From positions 207,523,948 through 207,587,947 of the forward strand of contig NC_134082.1 in the NCBI RefSeq assembly GCF_000715075.1: DNA of 64,000 nt. Reading direction: 5' to 3'. A model generated the notes under the pieces. It saw nothing but the letters and a program-made list of their open reading frames with translations, was not told where the DNA came from and searched no databases. Source of the DNA: Nicotiana tabacum (lineage: Eukaryota > Streptophyta > Magnoliopsida > Solanales > Solanaceae). Below are positions 11,104-22,762 of the stretch, in pieces; positions within the stretch are counted from its first letter, which is position 1, and the number at the start of each line of letters is the position of its first letter. Both the position numbers and the translations under genes were made by a program.

Positions 11104-14100
11104 ATAGGGGTGTACAAAGGAAACTGACAAACTGCACCAACCCAATAATCCGAGTCAAACCGAGAAAAAGATACCCGACTATAGTTTGATTTGATTTGGT
11201 TTGGTGTTGGAAAAAAAACCCGACCATAATTGGTTTGGTTTGGTTTTAGCTAAAGAAAGTCAAACCGAAACCAAACCAATCCGACATTACATATATAGAA
11301 ATTTTAGATATATTTAATATATAAATATACTTATTGTGATGTAATTTATAAATATTTCTTAAAAATTTTCATAATTTTATCTTTTAAGGTATTATTTCAA
11401 GGTTGAACTTAAAACTTTTGAATGTTCCAATAAGTTTTATAGCCATTAATATTAGTAAATTAAATAATGCTAACAAAAGCCCAAACCAAAATCAAATCAA
11501 TACTAATGCTAACAAAAGACATTCAATTCAATATTACGAACGAGAATGTATTGAATATCTATTTTTTGTTTTGCAATAATTTAGATTATAAGCACGTAAT
11601 TTTTGACCCGCGCAAATTTTAAAGTTAGTTTTAGTATTTTAATATTTTTAAAATATTTACTTGACTTTATTTTAATATAATTTTAATCTTTTTACTTGTA
11701 GTTCTAAGACATAAAAAAACATAAAATAGTTTTATTATCGTGTTTATCGCTTTTCTATATTTTTATCTTTAGTTTAAGATCAATTAGTATATTTTTATTC
11801 ATGGTATCTTAATTTTATCATGATTTTAGCCTATTTTCTTTATTTTTTACTTTATTGTTATAATATTTAAAAATACAAAAAAGTAGTAGTTTCATTTTAA
11901 AATTTTATTTATTTACTTAACTAAGTTTAATTAATATTTTGGTAGGATTTTTGAGTTTGTCTTTGTCCAACAAGAAAATTTGTAGGCCTAAAGGTGTGAG
12001 TCCATTTCTTTTAACTTAAACCCAATTATTCTTAGCCCATTCTTCCCAACTCATTGGCCCATTTATGTGCAAGATTTAATCCTAGCCATCTATTTCCTTC
12101 TAATCTGACGGTCATCCTCGCTTCCCACCTTCATATAAAATACTCAATTATAGAAAACCTAACCCAATTTTTAAATTCCTAGTCTTGAAAAAAAAAATGA
12201 ACCAGTCGCGTATCAGCTTGACTCCATCTCTCCCATTTTCCCAAATCACCATGGAAACTCCATAGTTACACAGCTTTCCACCCTAAAGCTCCCCAAATAG
12301 CTGCAAAATTCACCTTGATTAACACCACTTTTCAGCTCAAAGCCGCTGCAAAAATGCAGCACTTCTCCCCCCCAAATTAGTTGCAAAATCCAGTCGAAAA
12401 ACTGTTGAAAAACAATCCCGAAACGCAGCAGCAAACAGTCCTAAAATCAACACTCCACACTCAGCAAGAACAACTCTATTTTCAGCCAAAAACCCAGCAA
12501 AAATTCCAAGTCAAAACTCCATGAAAGGCTGTTGAAAATCAGTCCAAAAAGCAACAAAAACTCAACAACAAAGCACCAAAAAATGCTGCCAGATTCTGCC
12601 CTTCAAACAACCACGCAATCCCAGCTTAAACCGCCGAAAATCCAGCCTTAAAATAACCTCAAAACAGAGGTCGCCGGCGAGTCCGATTTCCTCGCTTGAA
12701 ATTGTCGTCCGAAGTGTAGTTCGCGGTTCCTGCTCTATCTTGTTGCTGCTGTATTTTTGCGATTGGATTCGGTAGATTCTAGGCGCTGTTCCTGCGTTCT
12801 CTCGATTAATCGAAAAGTTTTGCGCGATAAGGTTCAATCCTTCAATCCTTTACTCATTCTAATGTTAACTATTTGCTTGGTGATTCGATTTTGTGACTTG
12901 TTATCTATGATTTTGAATGTGTCCGCTAGTATGTCTACTTGAATTGATTGCGAGTGATTGCAACTGTCAGTTGTTGAATTTAAAAGAGCAATTTAGGGAG
13001 ATGCGGTTAAAAATAAAATTGGACCTAAAAATTATGGAATAAGATAAAATACAGTTGTTAGTATTCTAAATTTTTCACTTACGTAGATCTATTTACTAAT
13101 TTATCGGTAGGAAAATGCTTAGGCCGTCAACACTTGGGTAGGAAAGCCTTAGAATTTTGTTAGTATTGAGGAGAGAGGTCGTCCCCTTAGTTAAATTTAT
13201 CCGGGGAATACCCCGAGGGATTTGTATATATTTTATTTCAGGGGTATGCCCCGAAGTGAATGCAATTGAAGGCCATGACGAACATCGTAGAAGAAGTAGC
13301 GTAGGATATCTAGAACTTTAATTTTTCTTCTTTTAATTTTCTTTCATTTAGGTGGGGACGACCTCGAGCCTCTTTTGATTGTTTATTTTTTTCTGTGTTT
13401 GTTTTTATCTCAATTTGAATATTTCAAAAGCCAACTTGATCATGTACGCAACCGTATTAGTTACAGGACTTGGGGAATGCCTAACACCTTCTCCCGGAGT
13501 CAAATGAACCCTCTTACCCGAATCTGTGGTGCTGACTTGGTTTTAGAGTCCAAGTGTTTTAAAAGGAAAAATCATTTTTACAAAAACGGTGACCTGACAC
13601 AGCAAAACCAATGTCAGGTGGCGACTCTGAGTTATTTTCTTTTGAACACAATTTTGTCACTTTTTAATTAAAAACCCTTTTGAGCTTTACTGAATCTTTT
13701 TATTATTTTAAGAGGGTTAGTGAGGTTTGTAAAAAGGGGTGTAACATAGATAAAAATGCATAACCTATTTTTATTTTTCTTTAGCGTTTAGTCATGTAAT
13801 TAATACTCCCTTATTAGTCTATTTATTTTAGCATGACTTAGTACTTTTAGATTATGTTTATTTTTATTATGGCTTTTTAATTAACAATATTTATATTACA
13901 TACTTTTTTTGTCTTTATTGTTGAATATTTTAGGATAATGCCATGAACACATATCATATTTTGTATTATTTTCTTGAAAAATACTTTATATAGTTGTATC
14001 TTACTAGGATTAAAGAAGTATTTTGAGCATACATTATATGTTTTGTTCTACGAAGATTTTACCGGGAAAAAAACCCCGAAAAACCCAAGAAAACTCGAGA

Positions 14101-14228
14101 AAAATCGAGATTGAAAAACCCGAGTTTTATTGGTTTGGTTTGGTCTTTAGATTTAATAACCCGACACAATTGATTTGATTTGATAATAATAAAATCCGAA
14201 CCAACCCGGCCTATGTACACCCCTATTT
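11104..14228. mobile_element. Non-autonomous DNA transposon with terminal inverted repeats, split by a solo LTR
   Basis: The left end reads ATAGGGGTGTACA and the right end is its exact reverse complement. Subterminal regions on both sides carry GGTTTGGTTTGG and its complement, as in a very abundant Solanaceae repeat I recognise but cannot name with certainty. The CAGGGGTG-like termini suggest hAT. I could not find a convincing target duplication. Without the nested LTR the element is about 960 bp and has no transposase. Confidence 0.6.
11587..13746 (+). repeat. Solo LTR of an Ogre/Tat relative (2.16 kb)
   Basis: Flanked by a perfect 5-bp duplication TAGAT (11582-11586 and 13747-13751). It starts TATAAGCACGTAATTTTTGA, a TG-to-TA change of the usual start, and ends AAAAAGGGGTGTAACA. 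Near 13440-13640 it has the diverged U5 module, including GGGAATGCCTAACACC and GGTGGCGACTCTGA. No primer binding site or internal region is present, so it is a solo LTR formed by LTR-LTR recombination. Confidence 0.85.
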
Positions 14229-14324
14229 TTCTGATAATACATTTTGGACTGATGGCTCTTTCTTAACATCCAAGAAATGCTGGTTAATATGCTTTACTCA
14301 TTTTTGAAGTCTTACGTAAATCTA

Positions 14325-14943
14325 TTACATGACAGATCTGGATTATAACGTAATGAATTAAAGATCGACCCCGGGTTCCATCGAACCAGGATACGAGGCC
14401 AGAAAACCTGTCTTCGAGGTTACCGAGTCTGTGACCCCAAAATTGACCCCGACTCCGAATGAGCTCGAGAAAATATTGTCAGACCAGATAGCATAATGCA
14501 AAATATTCGTAACTGGTCGGATATCACGGCGTAAATCTTGGCATGTACCAATGAGAAACCGGTTAATTAGCAAATCATGTGATCTTTTACCTTTAATAAA
14601 ATTGTACCTAAACTCAGATTCCCCTACTATATAAAGAGAGTTTGGTTATTTGAAAAACACATTGTAACATGCATCCCAAAGAATTATAATATCATTTTCC
14701 CTCTGCAAGCCACTGTTCTTCTGTATTTGACATCATTTGAATCGCATTCAGTTTGAGGGAGATCTATTTCTCAAGGCTATAACTGTTCAAGTCACACGCT
14801 TTGAATTTATTTTATTATTGTTTGCTTTAATTTTAATTCAATCTATTTATTTATAATTCAATCTATCGCTTTGTGTCAAATTAATTCATGTATCTTTAAA
14901 ACCACTTATAAATTCAATTGTTATCCGATTTTGAGAATAAACA
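14325..14943 (+). repeat. 5' LTR of the deleted gypsy element
   Basis: Ends GAGAATAAACA before the primer site. It has a TATA-like ACTATATAAAGAG near 14627-14639. It is collinear with 15800-16413. The start is uncertain by about 20 bases because similarity begins near CTATTACATGACAGATC. Confidence 0.7.
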
Positions 14944-15060
14944 GTTTGGCGCCCATCGTGGGGCTAAGGATAATAGTGGTTATTTGATACAAATTTTCAT
15001 AACACGCACAATTTTACACTTATTCTTTGAAGTGTCTCTGATTTCAGGCTTAAGCTTAAA

Positions 15061-15769
15061 ATGTCAAACTCACAATTAGCACCTCTATCTGCTGACAATG
15101 AATTTGGTCACCACGGTGAAAACAATAACATAGCGCCCGGTAACGAGATACTGCTCGTTGATCCCGTCGTACTTCCAATTGCGGACCCGTTGGACGCTAA
15201 TTCGCACATGGCTATCGACACAAGCCCCCTACTAACCCCGAGAATAGCATCAGTGGTGAAGCTCAGTCGACAGCACATAATACTCAAAATAATGGAGGAG
15301 ACGGGGTCAATCTACAGATGATCTTTGAAATGTTACAGGCTCAACAAGTGGCAATAGCTCAGTTACAAAACCAGAGCTGTATACCGAGCAGGTTCAAGCT
15401 CCACCCGTCTCGAGAAATCAATCACATGGAGAAACCGGTCGCAGAAAGGTCGAGTGGTAACGAGTAGGGTAATAACCCCGAGATCATAAAATGCTCGAGG
15501 AGCTGACAAAATTAATAGAATTAGGGGAGAAGTAAATCGAAGCAAACGACAAAAAGGTGGAAACCTACAATTCTTGGGTCGACCAAATCCCGGGAGCGCC
15601 GCCGATACTGAAAGGCTTGGATTCCAAGAAGTTTGTACAGAAACCTTTCCCTCCAAGTGTAGCTTCGAAGCCGTTCCCTAAAAAATTCCGCATGCCCGAG
15701 ATTCTTAAGTACAACGGAACGACTGACCTAAACGAGCACGTCTTCGAGGTTACCGAGCATTTTATGTAA
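15061..15769 (+). pseudogene. gag N-terminal fragment, frameshifted
   Basis: An open frame from the ATG at 15061 runs to 15321. A second, in another frame (15557-15769), contains PGAPPILKGLDSKKFVQKPF and KKFRMPEILKYNGTTDLNEH, the region that precedes the capsid-like domain in Solanaceae gypsy Gag proteins. The frames between carry stops, so at least one shift lies in 15322-15556. The gag sequence ends at about 15740, where 17 bases identical to part of the LTR (15901-15917) are inserted, and the 3' LTR follows shortly. It cannot make functional Gag. Confidence 0.7.
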
Positions 15770-15799
15770 CTGTTCAAGATCTAAGATGATAATGGTCAA

Positions 15800-16413
15800 A
15801 ATCGGGCTCATCTATTGCATGACAGATCGAGATTATAACGTAATGAATTAAAGATCGATACCGGGTTCCATCGAACCGAGATACGAGGTTAGAAAACCTA
15901 TCTTCGAGGTTACCGAGTTTGTGACCCCGGAATCGACCCCGACTCCGAATGAGATCGAGAAACTATCGTCGGACCAGATAGCGGAAGGACGAAATTTTCG
16001 TAACTGGTCGGATATCACGACGTAAGTCTCGGCACGTACCAATGAGAAACCGGTTAATTAGCAAATCATGTGATCTTTTACCTTTAATATAATTGTACCT
16101 AAAGTGGAATTCCCCTATTATATAAAGGGGGTTTTGTTATTTGAAAAACACATTGTAACATGCATCTCAAAGCATTTTAATATTATTTTCTTTCTGCAAG
16201 CTATTGTTCTTCTGTATTTGACATCATTTGAATCGCATTCAATTCAAGTGAGATCTATTTCTCAAGGCTATAACTGTTCAAATCACACAGTTTGAATTTA
16301 TTTTATTATTATTTGCTTTATTTATAATTCAATCTATCGCTTTGTGTCAAATTAATCCACATATCCTTAAAACCACTTATAAATTCAATTGTTATCCTAT
16401 TTTGAGGGTAAGC
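15800..16413 (+). repeat. 3' LTR of the deleted gypsy element
   Basis: Direct repeat of 14325-14943, ending GAGGGTAAGCA. It retains the TATATAAAG box (about 16119-16128) and the shared TTGAATCGCATTCA and ATAAATTCAATTGTTATCC blocks. A related antisense LTR is at 45342-46011. Confidence 0.7.
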
Positions 16414-16551
16414 AATTGGTATGTTGTGACGCGGAAGACGTGATTGGAAATGAAGTACGAACTAGCGTGTGGACCTTATCTTGTTCTACAATCCGGCATC
16501 GGTAATTTTTAACCATTGCTTCCTCTGTTTGAATTTAACTTTTAACAATTG

Positions 16552-16556
16552 TACAT
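16552..16556. repeat. Target-site duplication TACAT, left copy
   Basis: TACAT immediately precedes the LTR start at 16557. The identical TACAT follows the LTR end at 45299, so 16557-45299 behaves as one insertion. Confidence 0.85.
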
Positions 16557-17272
16557 TGTGAGCACGTGATTTTTGCCTTATGAAAACTACTCCAAAATAA
16601 ATCAAAAAATAAAATAAATTTTTTTTACTGTGTAATTTTTTGAATTTGCGTGGTGTCAAAATACTTGTGTTATGTCCGTAAGTGTTTACATTGTCATAAT
16701 AAAATGAAAAAAAATAAAATAAAATACATATTGCATGCATATAGGATTTAATTATGCATTTAAAAGATAATTTAAATAAAATCACAAAAAATATGCAATC
16801 GTTCTATTTTAAATATTCCACTGTGTGATTGATGTTTTGTCTATGTGTTAAATAATTGTTATAGAGTAATTAATATATTTTTGTGAAGTTAAAATTATTT
16901 TATAGTTAATATTAAAAATTTAAAATAGAAAAAATGAAAATATATATATATATATATATATACAAAATCGGACCTGGATTAAAATCCAGGCCCAAAACAT
17001 TTTAACCCCCATAGCCCAATCCTTTAGCCCAGGTCCGGTCCAAACCAGACGAACCAAAACGACAGCGTTTGGTCGTGGCTTCTCAAAAACCGTTGGATCA
17101 AATCCAACCAACGGTCAAGATCTCACCCCCTTTACCCGTAACCCATAACCCGATCCAGTGACCCGACTCAGCCGACCCTGGCATTAAACCAAACGACATC
17201 GTTTGGTTTAATGAATTGATCCTGGCCCTTCATCTTACTTGATCGGACGGACAATATCAATCCACCCCACCC

Positions 17273-17281
17273 CTATATAAG
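17273..17281 (+). promoter_or_regulatory. Candidate LTR core promoter TATA box
   Basis: CTATATAAG lies in a C-rich context 0.7 kb into LTR-A. The same site is present in LTR-B and LTR-E. It is the best match to a plant TATA box in the LTR, so transcription probably starts about 30 bp downstream. Confidence 0.5.
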
Positions 17282-17849
17282 TCCCAAGCCCTTACCCCGG
17301 CCCCTAACTGAAGCACCCCCTCCTACACTGTTCATCATCGTCCCCCAAACCCCCACTCCTAACCCTAGCCGCCCTAGGATCCCACCGCCTGAAACCCGGC
17401 GGCATCAACGCTGCCGGTCACCAAAATAACACCCTAGAACCCCCTGAACATCCTCTACACGAATCTGACCTTAGTTTCCTTCGAATCAGGCCCCAACTCT
17501 TCGAATCTTAAATCGAAGGTTGGCCTGAAAACCTGATCTTCTCCGATGGCTTCCAAAATAACACCACAACTTCCCCTAGATACCCTCATCACGGATCTGT
17601 TAGTTGCATGGTTCGAATCATACTGGAACTACTCGAATCTTCATTTGAAGATTCGAGTACAACCTGACCTTATCCCAACCTACTTCAAACTCACACCAGT
17701 TACCCCCTGACCTCCCTCGTGCCTAGAACATCTTTGGTTTCCCTCGAATATAACCAGAAATGAGTAAATCCCAAATCGAACTTTCAAGAACCCTAAAAAT
17801 ACCAGACTTTTGGATTCTGTCCAGATTGAATAAAGATTGAGGTTTAATC

Positions 17850-17895
17850 GACCTTAGTCGAAGTATTTTCAGTGGAAAATACTTCGACTAAGGTC
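17850..17895. repeat. Perfect 21-bp hairpin with a 4-nt loop in LTR-A
   Basis: The arms at 17850-17870 and 17875-17895 are exact reverse complements, with loop AGTG. The same structure is in LTR-B (30973-31018), LTR-D (39713-39758) and LTR-E (42092-42137). Confidence 0.9.
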
Positions 17896-20800
17896 TGTTT
17901 GATTTCAAACAAAATCCAAATCCAAGTCGAGTTGAGTTCAGTTGAATTTAAAGGTTCAGAGGTAATTTCTGTTTCTTATGTGCATGTATTCTATGTTCGT
18001 TTCATTAGTTTGTTTAATTTTTCATAATTTTCTAGTCAAATTTTGTTATACTGTCCCCTACCCGTCAACTTGATTCTAAATGTGAATTGTTTCTGTTGAT
18101 TGTGATTATGTACAATGTGTGTAATCGACTCGACTAAGTTCGTCGATTAGTTATATCATAAATCCTACTTCTGAAAATGTTGACTGAAATAACCTGTTTT
18201 GGATGGATTATTTTGCTATAATCAGTTAATTAGTTATTGTTAATCAGTTGGTTCTTGTTTAATAAATCCATCAAATGGGCGTTATATGTGTGTTGTTTTC
18301 TGAACATTAAGTTCAGAACATTGTCAATATATTGACAATGCTCCTGTTTGTTTGATCTTAATTCAAAAGCTGAGTGCAGTTGAATTATTAGGCTGAATTC
18401 AGTATAATGTTGTTATGATATTAGGTTTAATTTCAATTTCACAAATGTTGGTTAGATACCATTGTGTTAGAAAAGTGCATTCTCAGTCAAGATTCAGTCC
18501 AGAACTTGATAGGATTGGTTATATCTGTTTAATTTCAGAAGGATAATCGATTCTGAACAATTTTTAAAATCTGTTTTTTTATCAGATTCTGATTTCCTTG
18601 AGGGCTGTAATTACAGAAGGATTTCAGGTTTATTTTAGAATGAAACAGTAGGGTAATGTGATAGTGTGCTTTCAATAATATGATAGTGGCTATAATTTAA
18701 GTAATAATGGGGAACAAGGGATAATGGGGCTGCTGAAAAACAGGATAAATAGCACTTAGTTTTAAATTATTCAAAAGTAGTTTTAATGGGAAAACTTTCT
18801 GATTTTTAAAGGAGAAAAGGGTCCATCCAGCACTAAACTGTATAGGACCAGCCCTGTATAAATACAGGGAGCTGGACAGACTGAGAGGATCAGTTTTTGA
18901 GAGAGGGAATTGAGACTGATTTAAAAAAAATCAGTTTTCAGAGAAAGATAGTTTAGAGAGACTTCATAACAGAGTTTGAAAGAGAATTTAAGAAAATACA
19001 CCTAGAGTGAGATAAAAGAGAAAAATCCAGCAGAAAAATTAGGTTCTTCTTGGAATCTGAAGAGGAAGAGGAAAAAGAAAAACAGAAACAGATATAGAAA
19101 CAGATTGAATATTTTCAGAAACATACTTTTCTTTGGATCTGTCCGGGTCTGTTTGTTTGATAGTACTTGGATTAAATCTGAAAGTTTTTCTTCCAAAAAT
19201 CCTGTTACTGTGCATCTGGGCTCCTCGGATCCTATTCTTGTTCAGATTTGCTGTGTTATCAGTACATTCTACTGATTTTGTTACTGCTGATACTGCTGAA
19301 ATTTACTCCTTCTACCTTCATTTTCAGGTACCTATCTTTTAAATTTCATGTTGGAAAGAGATTCAACATGATTAATCAATGAAGCTTGAATTGCAATTCT
19401 GTTTTCCGTTTGTCTAAGTTCATCAGTTTAAATTTCATTTTTTGTTTCATGTTAGTTAATTAGTAGTGAATTCAATTTGATAGCTATGAGTTAATTGTCT
19501 TACCTTGAAATTCATATAAGGCTTTGTAATAATGTTAGCCCTTCATCTCATTAGTTTTGTCATGTTTGAATTGTCAAGGTAGGAAACATGACATAAAGAT
19601 TGGCCATTAACTAGGCCTTGTGACATTGTTAGTTGAATAAAGAATAGCGTGAAAATGTCAAAACCATATTGTTAGTTTATTCTGATAATCTGATTTAGTT
19701 GTGGAAGAAATGATATTAAGTTGTACGTTCTTATGTGGCATTATAACAGGTATCTATAGAACCATTAGTGGATGGTAAGTTGAGTTGTTATGGCTCATTA
19801 TGATGTTAAAGTGCTGCGAATGTTTCAAGACATACAAATATGTGGCATGTAAGGCAATGTTGTTAATCAATTTGTATAATAATTCCCTTTCTTATCAATT
19901 TGATGCTTATTTACCATCCTAAATAAATAATTAGGCCTATTGGATTAAAAGCAAGTATATGAGAATAAAATGAGATATACAAATTGCAACACTTTACATC
20001 AACGATAATTAGAAATAGGACTTGCACTAAATAGAAATAATAAAAGTTCTTGAAAAAAAAATATTCTTCCCTTTATAAATCATTTTTAGTTTCATATACA
20101 ATTCATTATTGGGCATATAGATATATATGTTGTATTTGTGAAGAATAGTATTAATCATGTTCTTATTCTTTATTTTGAATTTGAATAGTCTTGGATGAAC
20201 ATAAATTATACGCGGAGATTATAATCGACGGACAACCTTTAATAGATTGTGAATTCTTTTCAAAGAATTCAAAGGCCTCTAAAGTGGGAGTTCTCATGAT
20301 TTTCACATAAAAAATGTATGATATAATAAATAATTTGTGAAAAGTCCATAATACTATTAACAAAGATTTTGCGCAATCAGGGATGCGTTCTCGCACCCTG
20401 ATTATATTTTAAAAGTAAATTCGGATTATGCGTACGCGCAATTTCGAGCGGATATTTAATAAAACAAATTTCTTTAAAAAAATAAATAAATAATTTCATA
20501 TAATCCGAGGTGTGCAGTTCATTATCTAAATAAAAAGGGTGATGATGTTCCTGATTTTTTTTTTAATTTTCGAATATATATTTTTATAAAAACTATAACA
20601 TGGATAATTTTATTGTGTACACGTACGCGTGGCACAATCTCCGGTAATTATAAAATATATATAATACGAATATACGTACGCGTAATTCGTCATAAACAAT
20701 AAGTAAAAAGCGGTAGTAAAATCATGCAATAAAAATGTATTTAATAAAATCAAGATAATTAAGCCAAGAATGAAAGAAGTTGAGCGACCGTGCTAGAACC

Positions 20801-21028
20801 ACGGAATTCGGAAATGCCTAACACCTTCTTCCGGATTAACAGAATTCCTTACTCAGGATTTCTGGTTCGCAGAATAATAAACAGAGTCATATTCTCCTCA
20901 ATTCAGGGATTAAAATTGGTGACTTGGGACGCCTTAAAATTCCCAGGTGACGACTCTGAAATAATTAAATAAATCCCGTTTCGACTATCCTTTAATTGGA
21001 GAAAACTCCCCTACGCACCCTACAGTAA

Positions 21029-22762
21029 CTGATTATAGCAATTAGAAATATTTGTCATTTCGAGCGATGTTGTTCATTCAACTTTTTGTATTCAAGGTTT
21101 GGAAAGTCAGATGGGTTCGAAATTCATGAGAAAGGCCTTACCAATAAGCAAAACAAAGACACTTGGCAGATTCACCGTCGCTTTGCTTTCATGGTGGCTT
21201 TTCTAGGAGTCATGGTCTTTCCAAACAAAGAGCGAACAATTGATATTCGCACCGCAAAAATTGTGCAAATCCTCACCACCAAAGAAAATCACACATTTGT
21301 CCCCATCATTCTATCAGACATTTATCGAGCTTTGACTTTATGTAAATCAGGAACAAAGGTCTTCGAAGGATGCAAAATTTTGTTGCAAATGTGGGTGATG
21401 GAGCATCTCCAACAACAGCCCAAGATCATACAGTATGGGTCAAACCATGATAATTGCATCGAGAGCTATGAGGAAAGAATAAAAAATTATCAGGCTCCAG
21501 AAGAGATAGAAGCATGGGTATCTCATCTAAAGGCTTTACCGGCAAATCAAATTGAATGGACTCTGGGATGGCTCCCGATGAGGGAAGTAATACACATGTC
21601 AGCCTCAAATAGTTATCTACTACTATTGGGATTGAGAAGCATTCAGCCGTATGCACCACTGAGAGTCCTAAGGCAATTAGGGAGATATCAAATAATTCAT
21701 GATGATGAAGATTTGAGTGTGCAAGTAATTGAATTACACCCAGAAGCCACTATTCCCGAGGCTCTACTTCAGCAGATGTGGAATGGATGCCGATACTTGA
21801 AAAGTGATACTCAAGTCCCAGATGCTACAAAGGGTGAGATAAATCCTAGATATGCAAGGTGGTTTGAAAAACGATCTCGCGTGGATGATGTATCAGAGCC
21901 TGAGCTAAGAAGGCCAACAAAAAGACCCCATATTCAAAACTTCAATGATAAAATCCAAGAACGGTTGATCTGGGGAGAAAAGGAAAAAGGGTACAAAGCA
22001 ACTATCTATGCCCTAAAAGAAAATCTAAGAAGCCTCAGTTTGGAGAAAGATTTGCAAGAACAAGAAGCCGAAGGCGAGAAGAAAAGTCTAGCTTGTGAGA
22101 ATGAAAATCTTCATGCCCGATTCCAAAAAATGAAAAGAATTTCTGAAACGCCAAAGAGGAGCTGGAAGGATCAAAAAACCATCGCCAATCTCTTTGAAAG
22201 AATGCAAGATTATGATGCCATTCTTGCGGAAAACGAAAGGGCATTGAGCAAAGAAAAAGAAAGGATCCAACAATTAAACAAAGAAGCCAGATCTAACAAG
22301 GAGCGCCAAGATAGGCAATCCGAAAAAGACAAGGCGCAATTCAAGAAGGAAAAAGACTATTGGATACGATCAGAAGACCAGCTTCGTGCACAACTAGAAG
22401 AGGCAAGAAGATGCAACAGAGAATATCAACAAGCAGACCTCGACAGGGAAAGATCGCAAGCAAGATTAGAGCAGGCCAGACTCCGAGCTCTGTTAGAATC
22501 AGCTCTAGATCGTGAAAACCATGTCAGAGATATAGCCACCACTCGTCAGCAACAATTGCAAGACCAAGACCAACGTCTCCAAGGTTTCAGGGCACAAATC
22601 CACGACCTGGCAGTCTTCACATCTCAAAGTTATGTAAACTGCCAAGGAATGGATTATGAAAGGTTTACGGAGCATGCGCCCACTTTTGCTCGTCATCTAG
22701 CAATGGAGTTGGAAAGGATGTATCGTACGCTGGGAGGACATCCGGGTCAAGCCCCACATTGA
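21029..22762 (+). pseudogene. Ogre ORF1 (DUF7745-like plus coiled coil), 5'-truncated
   Basis: The frame is open from 21029 to the TGA at 22760-22762. The first in-frame ATG is at 21191, and recognisable protein already starts near 21088, so the N-terminus was lost with the end of LTR-A and the primer site. Numbering from 21086, residues ~15-235 resemble the DUF7745-type domain of Solanaceae retroelements (KGLTNKQNKDTW, FPNKERTIDIRTAKIV, LSDIYRALTLCKSG, FEGCKILLQMWVMEHL). Residues ~290-500 are rich in E, K, R and Q with heptad-like spacing and look like a long coiled coil. Ogre elements carry such an extra ORF upstream of gag; its role is unknown. The name DUF7745 is from memory. Confidence 0.75.

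Larger units (their letters stand above)
14325..16413 (+). mobile_element. Deleted Ty3/gypsy element, LTR - gag fragment - LTR
   Basis: Two ~620-bp direct repeats (about 14325-14943 and 15800-16413) flank an ~860-bp interior. The interior starts with a primer-site-like TTTGGCGCCCATCGTGGGGC right after the first LTR and has only the N-terminal part of a gag gene. All of pol is missing. The LTRs differ at many positions, so the insertion is not recent. The outer LTR starts are approximate and no clear target duplication was found. Confidence 0.75.
16557..21021 (+). repeat. LTR-A, 5' LTR of the composite, 3' end deleted
   Basis: Begins TGTGAGCACGTGATTTTTGC and is collinear with LTR-E until CTACGCACCCT at 21021. 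It lacks the last ~32 bp of the LTR, and the primer binding site that should follow is gone too. A likely core promoter is CTATATAAG at 17273-17281; a second TATA-like TATAAATA sits in a palindrome at 18852-18869. Perfect hairpins occur at 16973-16990, 17631-17658, 17850-17895 and 18319-18340. The conserved U5 hairpin is at 20788-20804. Small open frames recur in every LTR copy because the DNA is duplicated and are not genes. Confidence 0.85.

Noticed and set aside
19133..19342. Small ORFs of 60-77 codons repeated at 19.1, 20.2, 32.3, 33.3, 37.1, 38.2, 43.4 and 44.4 kb
   Set aside because: They look conserved only because they lie in copies of the same LTR; no independent evidence of coding.
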